DNA of 64,000 nt from positions 26,598 through 90,597 of the forward strand of contig JAFSNR010000037.1 in assembly GCA_017443345.1 (NCBI GenBank), written 5' to 3'. This document shows positions 24,017 to 33,046 of this stretch, piece after piece (position 1 is the first letter of the stretch; each line of letters opens with the position of its first letter). Source of the stretch: Prevotella sp. Lineage in GTDB: Bacteria > Bacteroidota > Bacteroidia > Bacteroidales > Bacteroidaceae. Made by a program: the position numbers and the translations under genes. The notes beneath the pieces are model-generated. The model was given only the letters and a program-made list of their open reading frames with translations, was not told where the DNA came from and did not search any database.

Positions 24017-24616
24017 TCAATTGATAGTTTTTGGGCCTGTTCGAACAAACACCTGGTCGATGAGTTGCTCGAACTCCTTGTAGGCGAAGGTGTCGCGGAG
24101 TTCACTGAGCGACTCGGCCAGACCGCGGTAGTGCCACTCGTGGTCCTTGGGGTCTTTGGCATGGAATAGGTTCCAGAGCCGGTCGCCCTGCTGGGCATAG
24201 TCGCGGGCGATGGCACGCATGTTCGAGAGCTTGTCGCCCAGGGCCACAATCTTGGCATCGTGCGAGGCACGGGCCAAGCGGTCGATGGCAGCCTGTTTGC
24301 GGGCGTGCCAGCTGTCCTCCTCGCTCACACCCTCTGGCATGGTGTCACTCTCCGAGGCCACAAGCGAGGCGATGCGGTCGCCGAACTCAGTACGGATCTG
24401 TTCTATCGTCACGTCGGTGTCCTCTACGGTGTCGTGCAGGACGGCGGCGGCCAGCAGTTCCTGGTCGCGTGTCATCGTGGCGACGATTTCCACAGCCTCC
24501 ATCGGATAGACGATATAAGGAAAACCCTTGCCTCGGCGCTCTGTCCCGGCATGGGCGCGGACAGCGAACACGATGGCGCGGTCCAGCAGTGTGGTATCTA
24601 ACGGTTTGTTTGCCAT
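24017..24616 (-). CDS. HD-domain (p)ppGpp hydrolase-like protein (SpoT/MESH1 type)
   Basis: 199 residues. The HD signature HDTVEDTD, the N-terminal AHAGTERRGKGFPYIVYPMEAV and the KLSNMRAI segment match the hydrolase domain of RelA/SpoT proteins, without synthetase or TGS/ACT domains. Such stand-alone hydrolases (small alarmone hydrolase, MESH1) degrade (p)ppGpp or related nucleotides. It starts one base before the stop of the upstream phosphatase gene ends, implying coupled expression. Confidence 0.88.
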   Translation of the reverse strand: MANKPLDTTLLDRAIVFAVRAHAGTERRGKGFPYIVYPMEAVEIVATMTRDQELLAAAVLHDTVEDTDVTIEQIRTEFGDRIASLVASESDTMPEGVSEEDSWHARKQAAIDRLARASHDAKIVALGDKLSNMRAIARDYAQQGDRLWNLFHAKDPKDHEWHYRGLAESLSELRDTFAYKEFEQLIDQVFVRTGPKTIN

Positions 24617-24617
24617 T

Positions 24618-25502
24618 CTATTCCAAATATTTTGTTCTCATTTGTTGTTGCTCTTCCTTCGAGAAACCTAATTGGTTTTCGATGTACCCTGACAGCGAGC
24701 CGTACTTCTGGTCTATCAGGTCGAGGGTCGCCTCGAAGTTCTCGCGGCTCACACCGACCATGGCACGGATGAAGGTCACAGCCTCGTCGCCGCCATTCAT
24801 GCCCTGCATTTTGGCAGTCAATGCTTCCACCTGACGGGCGTAACTCTGGTTGGACAGGTCGAAGTCCTCCACGATGGTCTTTCTGTCGGCTCCGAGGGCT
24901 GCCAAAAGGAAGGCCGCAGCCCATCCGGCACGGTCCTTGCCCTGTGAGCAATGCCAGAGCACACCGCCCTTGGCATTCAACACACCACGGAGGAACTCGC
25001 CGTAGTAGTGCTGCGCAGTAGAGTCAGTAACGATAGCGGGATAGAGCTGACGGGCCATCGTCTGCGCCTGGGGGGCGAAGGCATACTTCATGAGCGTCTC
25101 CATCATACTCTTCTTATCCATCTTTACTGAATCGGTACGGCCAGAAGAGGAGAATCCCTGGATGAATGCCTTGGGCAAGGTTGAGAGGTGGGTGTAACTT
25201 ACGCCATCGATGATACGGTCGGGGGCTGCATTGGCCTCGGCCTCGAAACGGAAGTCGAAGACGTCGGTCAGGCGGTACTTCTCCTTCAGCACTGCCACGT
25301 CGCTGTCGGTGGCCTTGGCCAGACAACCGCTGCGGACGAGTAAGCCAGTGCGTATCACCTTTCCATCCTGCATGGCGAGGCAGCCCATGTCGCGGGCATT
25401 CTCAATGCCTTCAAATGCAATGGCACGCTGTGAGTGGGCTACTTGGGCTGAGAACGTCATAGCAAGTATGAGTATCGCTGTGGAAAAATCGTTATTCTTC
25501 AT
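24618..25502 (-). CDS. Exported tyrosine-type protein phosphatase
   Basis: 294 residues from MKNNDFSTAILILAMTFSAQVAHSQ, a signal peptide. The active-site P-loop HCSQGKDRAG (CX5R) and the N-terminal ENARDMGCLAMQDGKVIRTGLLVRSG pattern (segments of it) match the bacterial tyrosine/phosphoinositide phosphatase family Y_phosphatase3. It would dephosphorylate periplasmic or extracellular phosphoproteins or phosphoinositides; the target is unknown. Overlaps the end of the kinase-like gene upstream by 11 bp. Confidence 0.88.
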   Translation of the reverse strand: MKNNDFSTAILILAMTFSAQVAHSQRAIAFEGIENARDMGCLAMQDGKVIRTGLLVRSGCLAKATDSDVAVLKEKYRLTDVFDFRFEAEANAAPDRIIDGVSYTHLSTLPKAFIQGFSSSGRTDSVKMDKKSMMETLMKYAFAPQAQTMARQLYPAIVTDSTAQHYYGEFLRGVLNAKGGVLWHCSQGKDRAGWAAAFLLAALGADRKTIVEDFDLSNQSYARQVEALTAKMQGMNGGDEAVTFIRAMVGVSRENFEATLDLIDQKYGSLSGYIENQLGFSKEEQQQMRTKYLE

Positions 25503-26364
25503 TTTCTCGTGGTAAGTATTTGTCGAACAATTGCAGCAGCGGTTCACTGAAGGAAAACTTCCCGTCGCTTAGTTTGCTGATGAAGAAGGCCATCTTGGTG
25601 GCGATGAAGGGTTGCAACTTCTTGACCTCGGCATCCAGTACTTCCTGGGAGTCTGTGCCGTAATACACCTTTGCGAAGGCATCCCAGTGAGCCCGCAGCG
25701 TGTCGTTGTCTAAATGGAAGATGTTGTCGGCACGCTCAGGGCTGAGAAAGTGCGCCCCATAGTACATCATGCCCAAGTCCCATTCGGGCACACCATAGGC
25801 AAAGTCGCCAACGTCAATCCAGAGGTCGCGGCTCCCGTCGGTGATGATGTTGCCGATGTGCAGGTCGCCGTGCAGACAGGTGGGTGTAGCGGGCACGCTA
25901 TCGATGAAGCGGTGGAAACGCTGCTTATAGTCATCGGGTAGGCTTTCGAGTCGGTCAATCCAAATACCAGCCAATTCCCGCATATCCGGCAGCCGCTGGG
26001 TGTCGGCCGGTTTCTGGTGAATCCGTTTGGCCAGCATGGCAAATCGCTCCGACAGTGGCATCAGCTGGTCAGGCTCCTGCGAGATGATGCGGGTGAACGA
26101 GCGCTTGTGCTGTATCAGTTCATACTCGGCTCCGAAACGCTCGCCGTCGGTAATCAGTCGGATGGGCTTCGGGGTGGGCACTCCGAGGTCGTAGACCACA
26201 TGGCCCGTCCTGAATTCGCGAATGGTGTTGTCAGCAGCTATGCCCGACATAAAGAGTTTGGCCAGCGTCTTGCCGTCCTTGTGGTTATAGGTAAGGGCCG
26301 TCCCGCCCTCTCCAGTCTGAATATAGTCGTTCAGATCAATGGCTTCGTAAGTATTCATATTCAA
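25492..26364 (-). CDS. Aminoglycoside/choline phosphotransferase-like kinase
   Basis: 290 residues. The catalytic loop HGDLHIGNII and the metal-binding IDVGDFAYG match the APH family; the N-lobe has GEGGTALTYNHKDGKTLAKLF. The family phosphorylates small molecules, sometimes antibiotics, so drug resistance should not be assumed: the subgroup resembles anaerobe proteins of unknown substrate. Two ATGs at the start (26364 and 26358) cannot be separated. The linkage to a phosphatase and an alarmone hydrolase suggests a small-molecule phosphorylation circuit, by inference. Confidence 0.85.
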   Translation of the reverse strand: MNMNTYEAIDLNDYIQTGEGGTALTYNHKDGKTLAKLFMSGIAADNTIREFRTGHVVYDLGVPTPKPIRLITDGERFGAEYELIQHKRSFTRIISQEPDQLMPLSERFAMLAKRIHQKPADTQRLPDMRELAGIWIDRLESLPDDYKQRFHRFIDSVPATPTCLHGDLHIGNIITDGSRDLWIDVGDFAYGVPEWDLGMMYYGAHFLSPERADNIFHLDNDTLRAHWDAFAKVYYGTDSQEVLDAEVKKLQPFIATKMAFFISKLSDGKFSFSEPLLQLFDKYLPRENEE

Positions 26365-26385
26365 ATCGTTTTCAAGTTTTGACGG

Positions 26386-27018
26386 CTAAATCTGGCCGGC
26401 TTCGACCATCAGGACGACGCGCTCGGTGAGGCGGTCTACGCCCTTGGCGTCGTATTCCTTCTTCAGAGAGGCACCGAATCCCCAGGCAAATACCTGCCAG
26501 AAACCTGCCCTCACAGGACCCATGAACGCCTTGATCATTTCATAACTCGACGAGTGGCACTCACGGTCGATGAGTTTGATGAGGAGCTTACCCTGCGAGT
26601 AGGTCAGTTTCTTCATCCTCGGCTTATAGGTGCGGAAGATGTCGTCCTCCACGCGCTTGATATGTTCGTTCTTCGCCTTGTCGTCGGGCAGCGTCTCCAA
26701 ATACTCCGTCGTCTCAATGAGCATCTGTCGCGCCTCCTTGGCGATGGGAAGCACCTTCTTCACGTTATATACCAGTCGCTGATAAGCCTTCGCCTGTTTC
26801 TTGTTCTTAAAGGTCAGCTGCGGATACACGTAGACGTTGTTCATCTCCATATACTGAATGCTGTCGCCCTCGTGGAGCACCTTCCCCACCTTCACGGTCG
26901 GCACAAAGGTAGGCGAGTCCATCTCTGCGAGCACCTGCTCGGCAGTCAGCTGTTGCTCCTGTCCCATCATCGGGGTTCCGAGCATCAGCGCCAGTGGTAA
27001 TATCAGCCATTTACGCAT
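26386..27018 (-). CDS. DUF4294 family exported protein
   Basis: 210 residues from MRKWLILPLALMLGTPMMGQ, a signal peptide. The body shows the DUF4294 pattern: VYVYPQLTFKNKKQAKAYQRLV, NVKKVLPIAKEAR, MKKLTYSQGKLLIKLIDREC and LKKEYDAKGVDRLTERVV. The family is confined to Bacteroidota and has no known function. First gene of the minus-strand group and divergent from the HhH/barrel protein. Confidence 0.88.
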   Translation of the reverse strand: MRKWLILPLALMLGTPMMGQEQQLTAEQVLAEMDSPTFVPTVKVGKVLHEGDSIQYMEMNNVYVYPQLTFKNKKQAKAYQRLVYNVKKVLPIAKEARQMLIETTEYLETLPDDKAKNEHIKRVEDDIFRTYKPRMKKLTYSQGKLLIKLIDRECHSSSYEMIKAFMGPVRAGFWQVFAWGFGASLKKEYDAKGVDRLTERVVLMVEAGQI

Positions 27019-27074
27019 ATCCGTCTGCAAAATTAAGCCATTTTCCTGAATCCCCGCAAAAAATCCCTCGCTTT

Positions 27075-27107
27075 TTGTATTTATTTCAGAAATTATCACT
27101 ACTTTTG
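27075..27107 (+). promoter_or_regulatory. Promoter of the helix-hairpin-helix/barrel gene
   Basis: TTG at 27075-27077, 22 bp, TACTTTTG at 27100-27107, about 28 bp before the start. The spacing is slightly long. Confidence 0.6.
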
Positions 27108-27134
27108 CAAACAGAAACTTTAAATGGTAACACT

Positions 27135-29126
27135 ATGAGAGCTCTAATTGTATGTCTATTGATGGTGGTGACGCCGGGTGCTGATGCGCAGGCGGAACAT
27201 CCGTGGGAGAAGTATTTGAATGAGGTGATGACGGCTGAGGATGCCGAATCGGAGTCGTGGGAGCGGACCTATGAGTTGCTCTGCGAGCTTGAGCAGCACC
27301 CGCTGAACGTGAACCACGTCGCTCGTGAGGAATTGGAACAACTGCCGTTCCTCTCTGCCCAACAGATTGAGGAACTGACGGAATACCTGTATCGCTACGG
27401 TCCGATGAAGTCGCTGGGAGAACTCCGCATGATCCGTTCACTCGACGACAGTCAGCGACGCCTGCTTACCTATATTCTATATATAGACGAGGCCGAACTG
27501 GTTGACACGCAGCGACACTTGCGACTGAAGGACGTTGCGAAATACGGGCATCACGAACTGATGGGCTCGATGCGCATACCCTTCTACGAGCGCAAGGGCG
27601 ACCGTGAGGGCTATCTGGGGCCTCCCTATCGTCACTGGCTGCGCTATCAGTTTTCGTATGGCGACGAGGTAAAGTTGGGATTCGTGGCCGCACAAGATGC
27701 AGGTGAACCGTTTTTTGCCGGACGCAACAGATGGGGGTACGACTATTATTCGCCTTATCTGCAGTTGCGCCATATAGGCTGTCTTGAGACGCTCGTCCTT
27801 GGTTGCTACCGCGTGTCGATGGGAATGGGACTGGTGATGAACAATGGTTTCAGTCTAGGAAAGGTGTCGATGTTACAGACGCTGGGGCGATCATCCAGTG
27901 GTATCAGGGCCCACTCTTCGCGTTCGGACAGTTATCTGCAGGGGGCGGCGACCACACTCCGTCTCAGTAAAAGCCTCACGGCTACGGCCTTCCTCTCATG
28001 GCGCAAGATGGATGCCACCCTGAACAAGGACTCCACTGTATCGAGCATCCTCAACACAGGCTACCACCGCACAGAGACGGAGATGCAGAAAAAACACAAT
28101 CTGCAGGCAATCAAGACTGGAGGCTCGTTGCGCTTTCAGCGACAGGGCTTCCACCTCGGTGTGAATGCGCTCTACACGCATCTCAACAGGACGCTCCAGC
28201 CCAACACCTCTGTACTTTACCGTGAGCACTATCCACAAGGCACGGACTTTCTGAACGCCAGCCTGGACTACGGCTATACCAGTTTCCGAGTGGCCCTCCA
28301 AGGAGAGACGGCCACCGACAAAGAGGGACATATAGCCACAATCAACAGTCTCAGCTGGCATCTATCCGATGAACTGAGTATGGTCGCCCTGCAACGTTTC
28401 TATTCCTATAGCTATACAGCCCTCGATGCGCAGAGCTATAGTGACGGTGGACGCGTGCAAAATGAGAGTGGCGTCTATCTGGGACTCACGTGGCAGCCCT
28501 CACCGAAGTGGCGCATGTCCTATTATGCCGACTATGCCTACTTCGCCTGGGCCAAGTATCAGGTGTCGTTATCCTCGCATGCCTGGGATCATCTGCTGCA
28601 GTTGTCACACACTGGCAAGCATTGGTCCATAGGAGCCCGATATCGCCTACGGATGAAGCAGCGCGATAACGAGGATAAAACCGCCTTGACGAATCAGTGG
28701 GAGCATCGAGCACGACTTAGTGCAGAATATGCAGGCAGCAGCTTTAGCTGTCGCACACAAGTCGACGGCGGCTATTGTGCCTACGACCATCAAGAATGGG
28801 GCATTATGCTGAGCCAGACTATGTCGTATGTCCATCGTTGGCTTCGTCTGAATGCAGGCCTGGGTTATTTCCACACGACAAGCTATGACAGCAGGGTGTA
28901 TCTCTATGAACAGGCACCGCTCTATACGTATGCGATGACACAGTTCTATGGCGAGGGCATCCGTTACTGGCTGATGGCACGGTTCAATATCGGGCGTCGA
29001 CTGATGCTCACAGCCAAATGGGGCGTCACCGATTACTTCGACCGCAGCACCATTGGCAGCAGCTATCAACTGATAGACGCCTCCTCTCAGTCAGATCTTG
29101 GCGTCCAACTGCGGTGGAAATTCTAA
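27135..29126 (+). CDS. Exported helix-hairpin-helix protein with barrel-like C-terminus
   Basis: 663 residues from MRALIVCLLMVVTPGADAQ, a signal peptide. Residues about 45-110 hold ComEA-like helix-hairpin-helix repeats (NHVAREELEQLPFLSAQQIEEL, YGPMKSLGELRMI). The remaining 550 residues are alternating aromatic beta-strand segments (SYTALDAQSYSDGG, WSIGARYRLRM, YSYDSRVYLYEQ-like) that look like an outer-membrane beta-barrel ending in KF. Bacteroidota proteins of this layout are annotated as HhH-containing but are of unknown role; DNA uptake has been suggested only by analogy with ComEA. Ends four bases from the convergent glycosyltransferase gene. Confidence 0.82.
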   Translation: MRALIVCLLMVVTPGADAQAEHPWEKYLNEVMTAEDAESESWERTYELLCELEQHPLNVNHVAREELEQLPFLSAQQIEELTEYLYRYGPMKSLGELRMIRSLDDSQRRLLTYILYIDEAELVDTQRHLRLKDVAKYGHHELMGSMRIPFYERKGDREGYLGPPYRHWLRYQFSYGDEVKLGFVAAQDAGEPFFAGRNRWGYDYYSPYLQLRHIGCLETLVLGCYRVSMGMGLVMNNGFSLGKVSMLQTLGRSSSGIRAHSSRSDSYLQGAATTLRLSKSLTATAFLSWRKMDATLNKDSTVSSILNTGYHRTETEMQKKHNLQAIKTGGSLRFQRQGFHLGVNALYTHLNRTLQPNTSVLYREHYPQGTDFLNASLDYGYTSFRVALQGETATDKEGHIATINSLSWHLSDELSMVALQRFYSYSYTALDAQSYSDGGRVQNESGVYLGLTWQPSPKWRMSYYADYAYFAWAKYQVSLSSHAWDHLLQLSHTGKHWSIGARYRLRMKQRDNEDKTALTNQWEHRARLSAEYAGSSFSCRTQVDGGYCAYDHQEWGIMLSQTMSYVHRWLRLNAGLGYFHTTSYDSRVYLYEQAPLYTYAMTQFYGEGIRYWLMARFNIGRRLMLTAKWGVTDYFDRSTIGSSYQLIDASSQSDLGVQLRWKF

Positions 29127-29129
29127 TTA

Positions 29130-30287
29130 TTATTTGATCAACCTCTCGTAGAGGCGGTAGACCTGTCCTGCGACATCGTTACCTTCGAAGCGACGGATAT
29201 AGGTGCGGCTGCGGACGATGCGGTTGTCGCGACCCGAAGCGCCCTTGAGGACCTGACGGATGGCAGCGGCCATGGCATGAGAATCATCCGGATCGACATA
29301 GAGGGTGTCGGGACCGCCAGCTTCTTCAAGGCAGGAGCCTGAACAGGCGACGACGGGGAGACCACAGCTGATGGCCTCGATGATGGGGATGCCGAACCCT
29401 TCATAGCGAGAGGGATAGACAAAGGCCTCAGCACCTGCATAGAGGGCTGGGAGCTCGGCATCGCTGACACCATGGAGGATGTGGACACGGCTGTCGAGAC
29501 CGTGGGCACGGACATAACGCAAGACTTCATCGGTATAGGATGTATGACGACCTACGATGACGAGGTGAAGGTCACCAGGCAGGGCATCGTTCTCTTCCAG
29601 GGCCTTGACAGCGAGGAGAACGTTCTTGCGGGCCTCGATGGTGCCGACATTCAGGATATAACGGCAGGAACGGAGGTCGGCTGGCAGGCCTTCGACAGAC
29701 TCAGTCACCGCACTGCCATTGAACTTAGGTGCGCAGGACTGGTAGATAACAGAGATATTCTCAGGGTCGACATCGGGGGCGTAATGGAGGATGTCGCGAC
29801 GGGTACACTCGCTGATGGCGATGATATGGGTGGCCTCGCGCACCGTGCGACGGAACTTCCATGCATAGATCTGACGATCGATGAAGTGGTAGTACTCGGG
29901 GTGGCGAAGGAAAATGAGATCGTGGATGGTAACGACGCCGGGGATACCTGAACGGCTGATGCCAACGGGGAGTTCACCAGAGAGGCCGTGGTAGAGTTGG
30001 ATGCCGTCGCGCTGGAGATCGCGGACGATCTTATGGCTACGCCAATAAGAAGTGAAAAGTGGAAGGTGAGAGGTGAAAGGTGAAGGGTCCGGGTAGCAGA
30101 AGCAAACATTGTCGCGGTCGTGGATCTGTGAACGGAGGTCGTAGCGGCCTTCGTCGGGGGCATAGAGACGCAGGGATAATGGGTAACGGGCGAGGTCGTT
30201 GATGAGGGTCCGGCTATAGGAACCGAGACCAGTGCCGTTGGCAACAGCCCGTTTAGCATCGAAACCAATAACCAGATCTTTATTCAT
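29130..30287 (-). CDS. Glycosyltransferase family 4 (group 1)
   Basis: 385 residues, GT-B fold. The C-terminal nucleotide-sugar site shows the NVGTIEARKN loop and the EX7E motif region YEGFGIPIIEAISCGLPVV. The N-terminal acceptor domain holds an insert at about residues 68-80 encoded by heptad repeats. Overlaps the GtrA gene by 8 bp. Likely adds a hexose such as mannose or rhamnose to a surface glycan; sugar and acceptor unknown. Last gene of a minus-strand operon starting at 32975. Confidence 0.9.
   Translation of the reverse strand: MNKDLVIGFDAKRAVANGTGLGSYSRTLINDLARYPLSLRLYAPDEGRYDLRSQIHDRDNVCFCYPDPSPFTSHLPLFTSYWRSHKIVRDLQRDGIQLYHGLSGELPVGISRSGIPGVVTIHDLIFLRHPEYYHFIDRQIYAWKFRRTVREATHIIAISECTRRDILHYAPDVDPENISVIYQSCAPKFNGSAVTESVEGLPADLRSCRYILNVGTIEARKNVLLAVKALEENDALPGDLHLVIVGRHTSYTDEVLRYVRAHGLDSRVHILHGVSDAELPALYAGAEAFVYPSRYEGFGIPIIEAISCGLPVVACSGSCLEEAGGPDTLYVDPDDSHAMAAAIRQVLKGASGRDNRIVRSRTYIRRFEGNDVAGQVYRLYERLIK
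30050..30084. repeat. Heptanucleotide repeat, 5 units, inside the GT4 gene
   Basis: Plus-strand units AAGTGAA, AAGTGGA, AGGTGAG, AGGTGAA, AGGTGAA: the same ARGTGAR flavour as the rpoN spacer. The gene is on the other strand, where the repeat encodes SPFTSHLPLFTS. Confidence 0.88.
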
Positions 30288-30663
30288 GCTTGAAGTGTTT
30301 AAAGACGAATCTCACCATCACGAAGTTGGTAGGCACAGCGACGGCAAGGACAGCGATAGGTGCGAGCTCGCGACTGAGACCAATCCACAGGAAGAAGTTG
30401 AAGAGCACAATGTGCAAGAGGTAGTTGACCAGATGGGCGCCACCGAAGCCGATGCCGTTCTTTGCCGAGGTCTTCTCCTTGAAGGTGAAGTGGGCCGTCA
30501 GCCAGTAGTTCACCAGGAAGCTGAGCACGTAGCCGATGGTATAGGCGACGTTGACGTTGATCCAGTGCTGCAGGATCCAGTAGATGGCATAGTGGATGGC
30601 GGCTGCCGTGGTGCCCACGATGGCGAAGCGAATCATCTCACCGAATGTTTCTTTTTTCTGCAT
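30280..30663 (-). CDS. GtrA-family membrane protein
   Basis: 127 residues with four hydrophobic helices (FAIVGTTAAAIHYAIYWIL, AYTIGYVLSFLVNYWLTAHFTF, LLHIVLFNFFLWIGL, LAVAVPTNFVMVRFVF), the pattern of GtrA. These proteins are thought to flip polyprenyl-linked sugars for O-antigen or teichoic acid modification. Overlaps both neighbours (26 bp and 8 bp), so part of a tight operon. Confidence 0.9.
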   Translation of the reverse strand: MQKKETFGEMIRFAIVGTTAAAIHYAIYWILQHWINVNVAYTIGYVLSFLVNYWLTAHFTFKEKTSAKNGIGFGGAHLVNYLLHIVLFNFFLWIGLSRELAPIAVLAVAVPTNFVMVRFVFKHFKHE

Positions 30664-31840
30664 AGTCTTTCGTATTCATTTCCCACATGAGGTAGAACCA
30701 GATAATCGTCGTCGGTAGGGCCTTCAGGGCATAGGGGGCGATGATCTCCTTCCAGATCCAGCGGGGGAAGAAGACGTCGCTCGTACACAGCGAGGTGAAG
30801 ATGAAGGCATAGATGAGCAGACAGAGGTCGAGACGGCTGCGACGCCAGGGGGCCGTGGTGTACCACACAACGAAGCCCGTCATCGGGGCGATGTAGCCGT
30901 AGCTCTCGCTGCTCGTAGAGAAGAGGGTGACAAACATCGTGACAGAGGCAAGCATGGCGTAGCGGAAGGCCACATGCCTATACTGCGACACACGACGGAA
31001 GGGTGACAGGAACAACAGGATGCCAGGGATGAGCAGCCACAGGTCGCTGTACTCAGTGTTACCCGAGATCTTGCGCGGCATACCCAGCAACGAGGTGTTC
31101 GTGGTGTTCATGAACTCATTGAGGTTCTGCGTGTTCTTCGCCATCAGCGACTCGTACCAGCCGAAGTACTGCTGCACCACGTACTCAGGCGAGGAGATGG
31201 CCATCGGCAACACGAAGAAGAGGGCGGCCCAGCCCAGACAGGCCAGGATGAACTTGCGCTTGTCCTCAATGAAGAAGAAAAAGGCGAAGCCCATGACACC
31301 ATAGAGTTTGATAAAGATATTGAGGACGATAAAGAAGGCGGCCCACACAGGTTTCTTCTTCTCGACACAGGCAAACATAAGCAGATAGGAGGCGGCCATG
31401 GCGAGGTCGTACTGCTCGACGAAAAGCGGCGTGAGAACCTCGTGGGCACAGAACCAGAACATAAAGACCTTCTGCCATTTCGTGAGTTGCATATAGCGCA
31501 CGGCGACGTAGAACGTAGCCACGAGGAAGATCTCCCACAGCAGCATGCCCCACGTATCAGGCAACAGGGCAAAGGGGGCAATGACGTAGGAGAAGATGAC
31601 ACCGTAGTGGTTGCTGTCGCCCTTCAGGTAGTCGTAGAACTCATAAAGCGGCAGTTGGTTGATGGTATTCCAGAACACCGACTTATAGATGTGATAGGTG
31701 TCGTTGGTCTTATGCCACTTCAGCAGACCGATGATAATGGGGATGAAGGCGTAGACCACGGTGATGGTACGCCAGGAGCTCCAGAACGGATGCCGGAAGA
31801 ACTGCTTAGCTTTGCTGAGGTACTGAGGAGTGGGCTGCAT
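30638..31840 (-). CDS. DUF2029/GT87-like polytopic membrane glycosyltransferase (paralog A)
   Basis: 400 residues from MQPTPQYLSKAKQFF; the start overlaps the upstream gene by 35 bp. About ten transmembrane helices, with GT87-like features: a periplasmic loop near the N-terminus (NQLPLYEFYDYLKGDSNHYGVIFS, split) and FWFCAHEVLTPLFVEQ. GT87/DUF2029 enzymes use polyprenyl-phosphate sugars outside the membrane. It clearly resembles the preceding gene (shared FWFCAHE, LLISSPEYV-like and KISG blocks), so the two arose by duplication. Confidence 0.85.
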   Translation of the reverse strand: MQPTPQYLSKAKQFFRHPFWSSWRTITVVYAFIPIIIGLLKWHKTNDTYHIYKSVFWNTINQLPLYEFYDYLKGDSNHYGVIFSYVIAPFALLPDTWGMLLWEIFLVATFYVAVRYMQLTKWQKVFMFWFCAHEVLTPLFVEQYDLAMAASYLLMFACVEKKKPVWAAFFIVLNIFIKLYGVMGFAFFFFIEDKRKFILACLGWAALFFVLPMAISSPEYVVQQYFGWYESLMAKNTQNLNEFMNTTNTSLLGMPRKISGNTEYSDLWLLIPGILLFLSPFRRVSQYRHVAFRYAMLASVTMFVTLFSTSSESYGYIAPMTGFVVWYTTAPWRRSRLDLCLLIYAFIFTSLCTSDVFFPRWIWKEIIAPYALKALPTTIIWFYLMWEMNTKDYAEKRNIR

Positions 31841-32975
31841 AGTCGCGTACACACATTTCGTAACACAATCGGAACCAGACGAGAACCACAGGCAGGGCTT
31901 TAAGACCATAGGGTCTCATCCACTCCTCGCGGATGAACCGAGGCATGAGGTCGGAATGGGCCATCGTACAGAAGAAGAACACGTAGACCATCAGGACCAC
32001 ATCGGGCCATCCGCGTTTCCACGGAGCAGCGGTGTACCAGATGGCCACACCCACGATGGCAATGATATAGGTGGAGTTCTCGGAGCCTGTGGAGAAAAGG
32101 ATCAGGAACATCATTACCGAGGCAAGCAGGGTCTGACGGAAAGCCTCATGCTTATATTGGCTGATGCGGAGGTAAGGCAGGAGGAAGGCTATAAGTCCCG
32201 GAATCATGAGCCACAAGTCGGAATAGGCACTGCTGCCAGATATCTTCCGGACCATACCCACAAGTGAGATGTTCGTACCCTGACTGAACATATTGTCGGC
32301 ATTCTTCTCCACGAGACTTGTGTACCAATCCTGATACTGGCCCAGGATGTACTCAGGCGAGGAGATGAGCATCGGTGCCACAAAGAGGACAACGGCCCAG
32401 AAGGCGCACGACGCCACAAGACGTCCCTTGTGCTGAGAGAAGAAGAAAAAGGCGAGTCCCACGATGCCGTAGAGCTTGACAAATGTGCCCACCATGATGA
32501 GACAGGCAGCCCAGAAGTCGCGCTCACGACGGATAAGGTAATAGCTGGCCACAATGATGGTGGCAATGGCGATATTGAACTGCTGCATCTGCACGGCGTT
32601 GAGTAGCTCGTGGGCACAGAACCAGAAGATGAACACTTGTTGCCAGCGGGTGAAGAGGCTGTGACGGATGGCGATATAAAGTCCGAGCGTCAGTGCCACG
32701 AGCCAGAGCAGCATGCCCAACCACACCGGAGGGATGGCGAAGGGGGCGATGACCAGCGAGAACGTCGGCCCGTAGTGGTTCATGTCGAAATACTCCTGAG
32801 GATAATGTTCGTAGAGTGGAAGACGGTTGACGACGTGCCAGTAGACATACCTGAAGATGAGGAAATTGTTCTCACGGCCATGGCCGAAGCGCGTCATACC
32901 CGTGACAGCAATGATCATCCAAAGCCATAGCAGCGCACGGGGATCAGTGAGGACAAGTTTCAGTTTTTCTTTCAT
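31806..32975 (-). CDS. DUF2029/GT87-like polytopic membrane glycosyltransferase (paralog B)
   Basis: 389 residues, about ten hydrophobic segments. Shares with paralog A the pattern RLPLYEHYPQEYFDMNHYGPTFS (split), FWFCAHELLNA, FGFAFFFF-like and SGSSAYSDLWLMIPG segments. First gene of the minus operon with a strong promoter that overlaps the promoter of the divergent GT2 gene. Probably transfers sugars from lipid carriers in surface glycan assembly. Confidence 0.85.
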   Translation of the reverse strand: MKEKLKLVLTDPRALLWLWMIIAVTGMTRFGHGRENNFLIFRYVYWHVVNRLPLYEHYPQEYFDMNHYGPTFSLVIAPFAIPPVWLGMLLWLVALTLGLYIAIRHSLFTRWQQVFIFWFCAHELLNAVQMQQFNIAIATIIVASYYLIRRERDFWAACLIMVGTFVKLYGIVGLAFFFFSQHKGRLVASCAFWAVVLFVAPMLISSPEYILGQYQDWYTSLVEKNADNMFSQGTNISLVGMVRKISGSSAYSDLWLMIPGLIAFLLPYLRISQYKHEAFRQTLLASVMMFLILFSTGSENSTYIIAIVGVAIWYTAAPWKRGWPDVVLMVYVFFFCTMAHSDLMPRFIREEWMRPYGLKALPVVLVWFRLCYEMCVRDYAAHSSVPQQS

Positions 32976-32993
32976 ACGTTGCTATTTTGTGTG

Positions 32994-33041
32994 CAAAGGT
33001 ACGAAATTGTTTGGAATCTTCCAAATTATTTTGTACCTTTG
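32994..33041. promoter_or_regulatory. Overlapping divergent promoters of the surface-glycan operons
   Basis: Leftward: TTG (33022-33024), 20 bp, TACCTTTG (32994-33001). Rightward: TTG (33011-33013), 20 bp, TACCTTTG (33034-33041). Both are perfect consensus and physically overlap by about 14 bp, so use of one should exclude the other. The rightward -7 box ends 5 bp before the ATG of the next gene, predicting a leaderless mRNA. Confidence 0.85.
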
Positions 33042-33046
33042 CAGCG

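Noticed and set aside
25492-26364. Aminoglycoside resistance gene
   Set aside because: The kinase belongs to the broad APH-like superfamily but nothing in its sequence or context indicates antibiotic phosphorylation.
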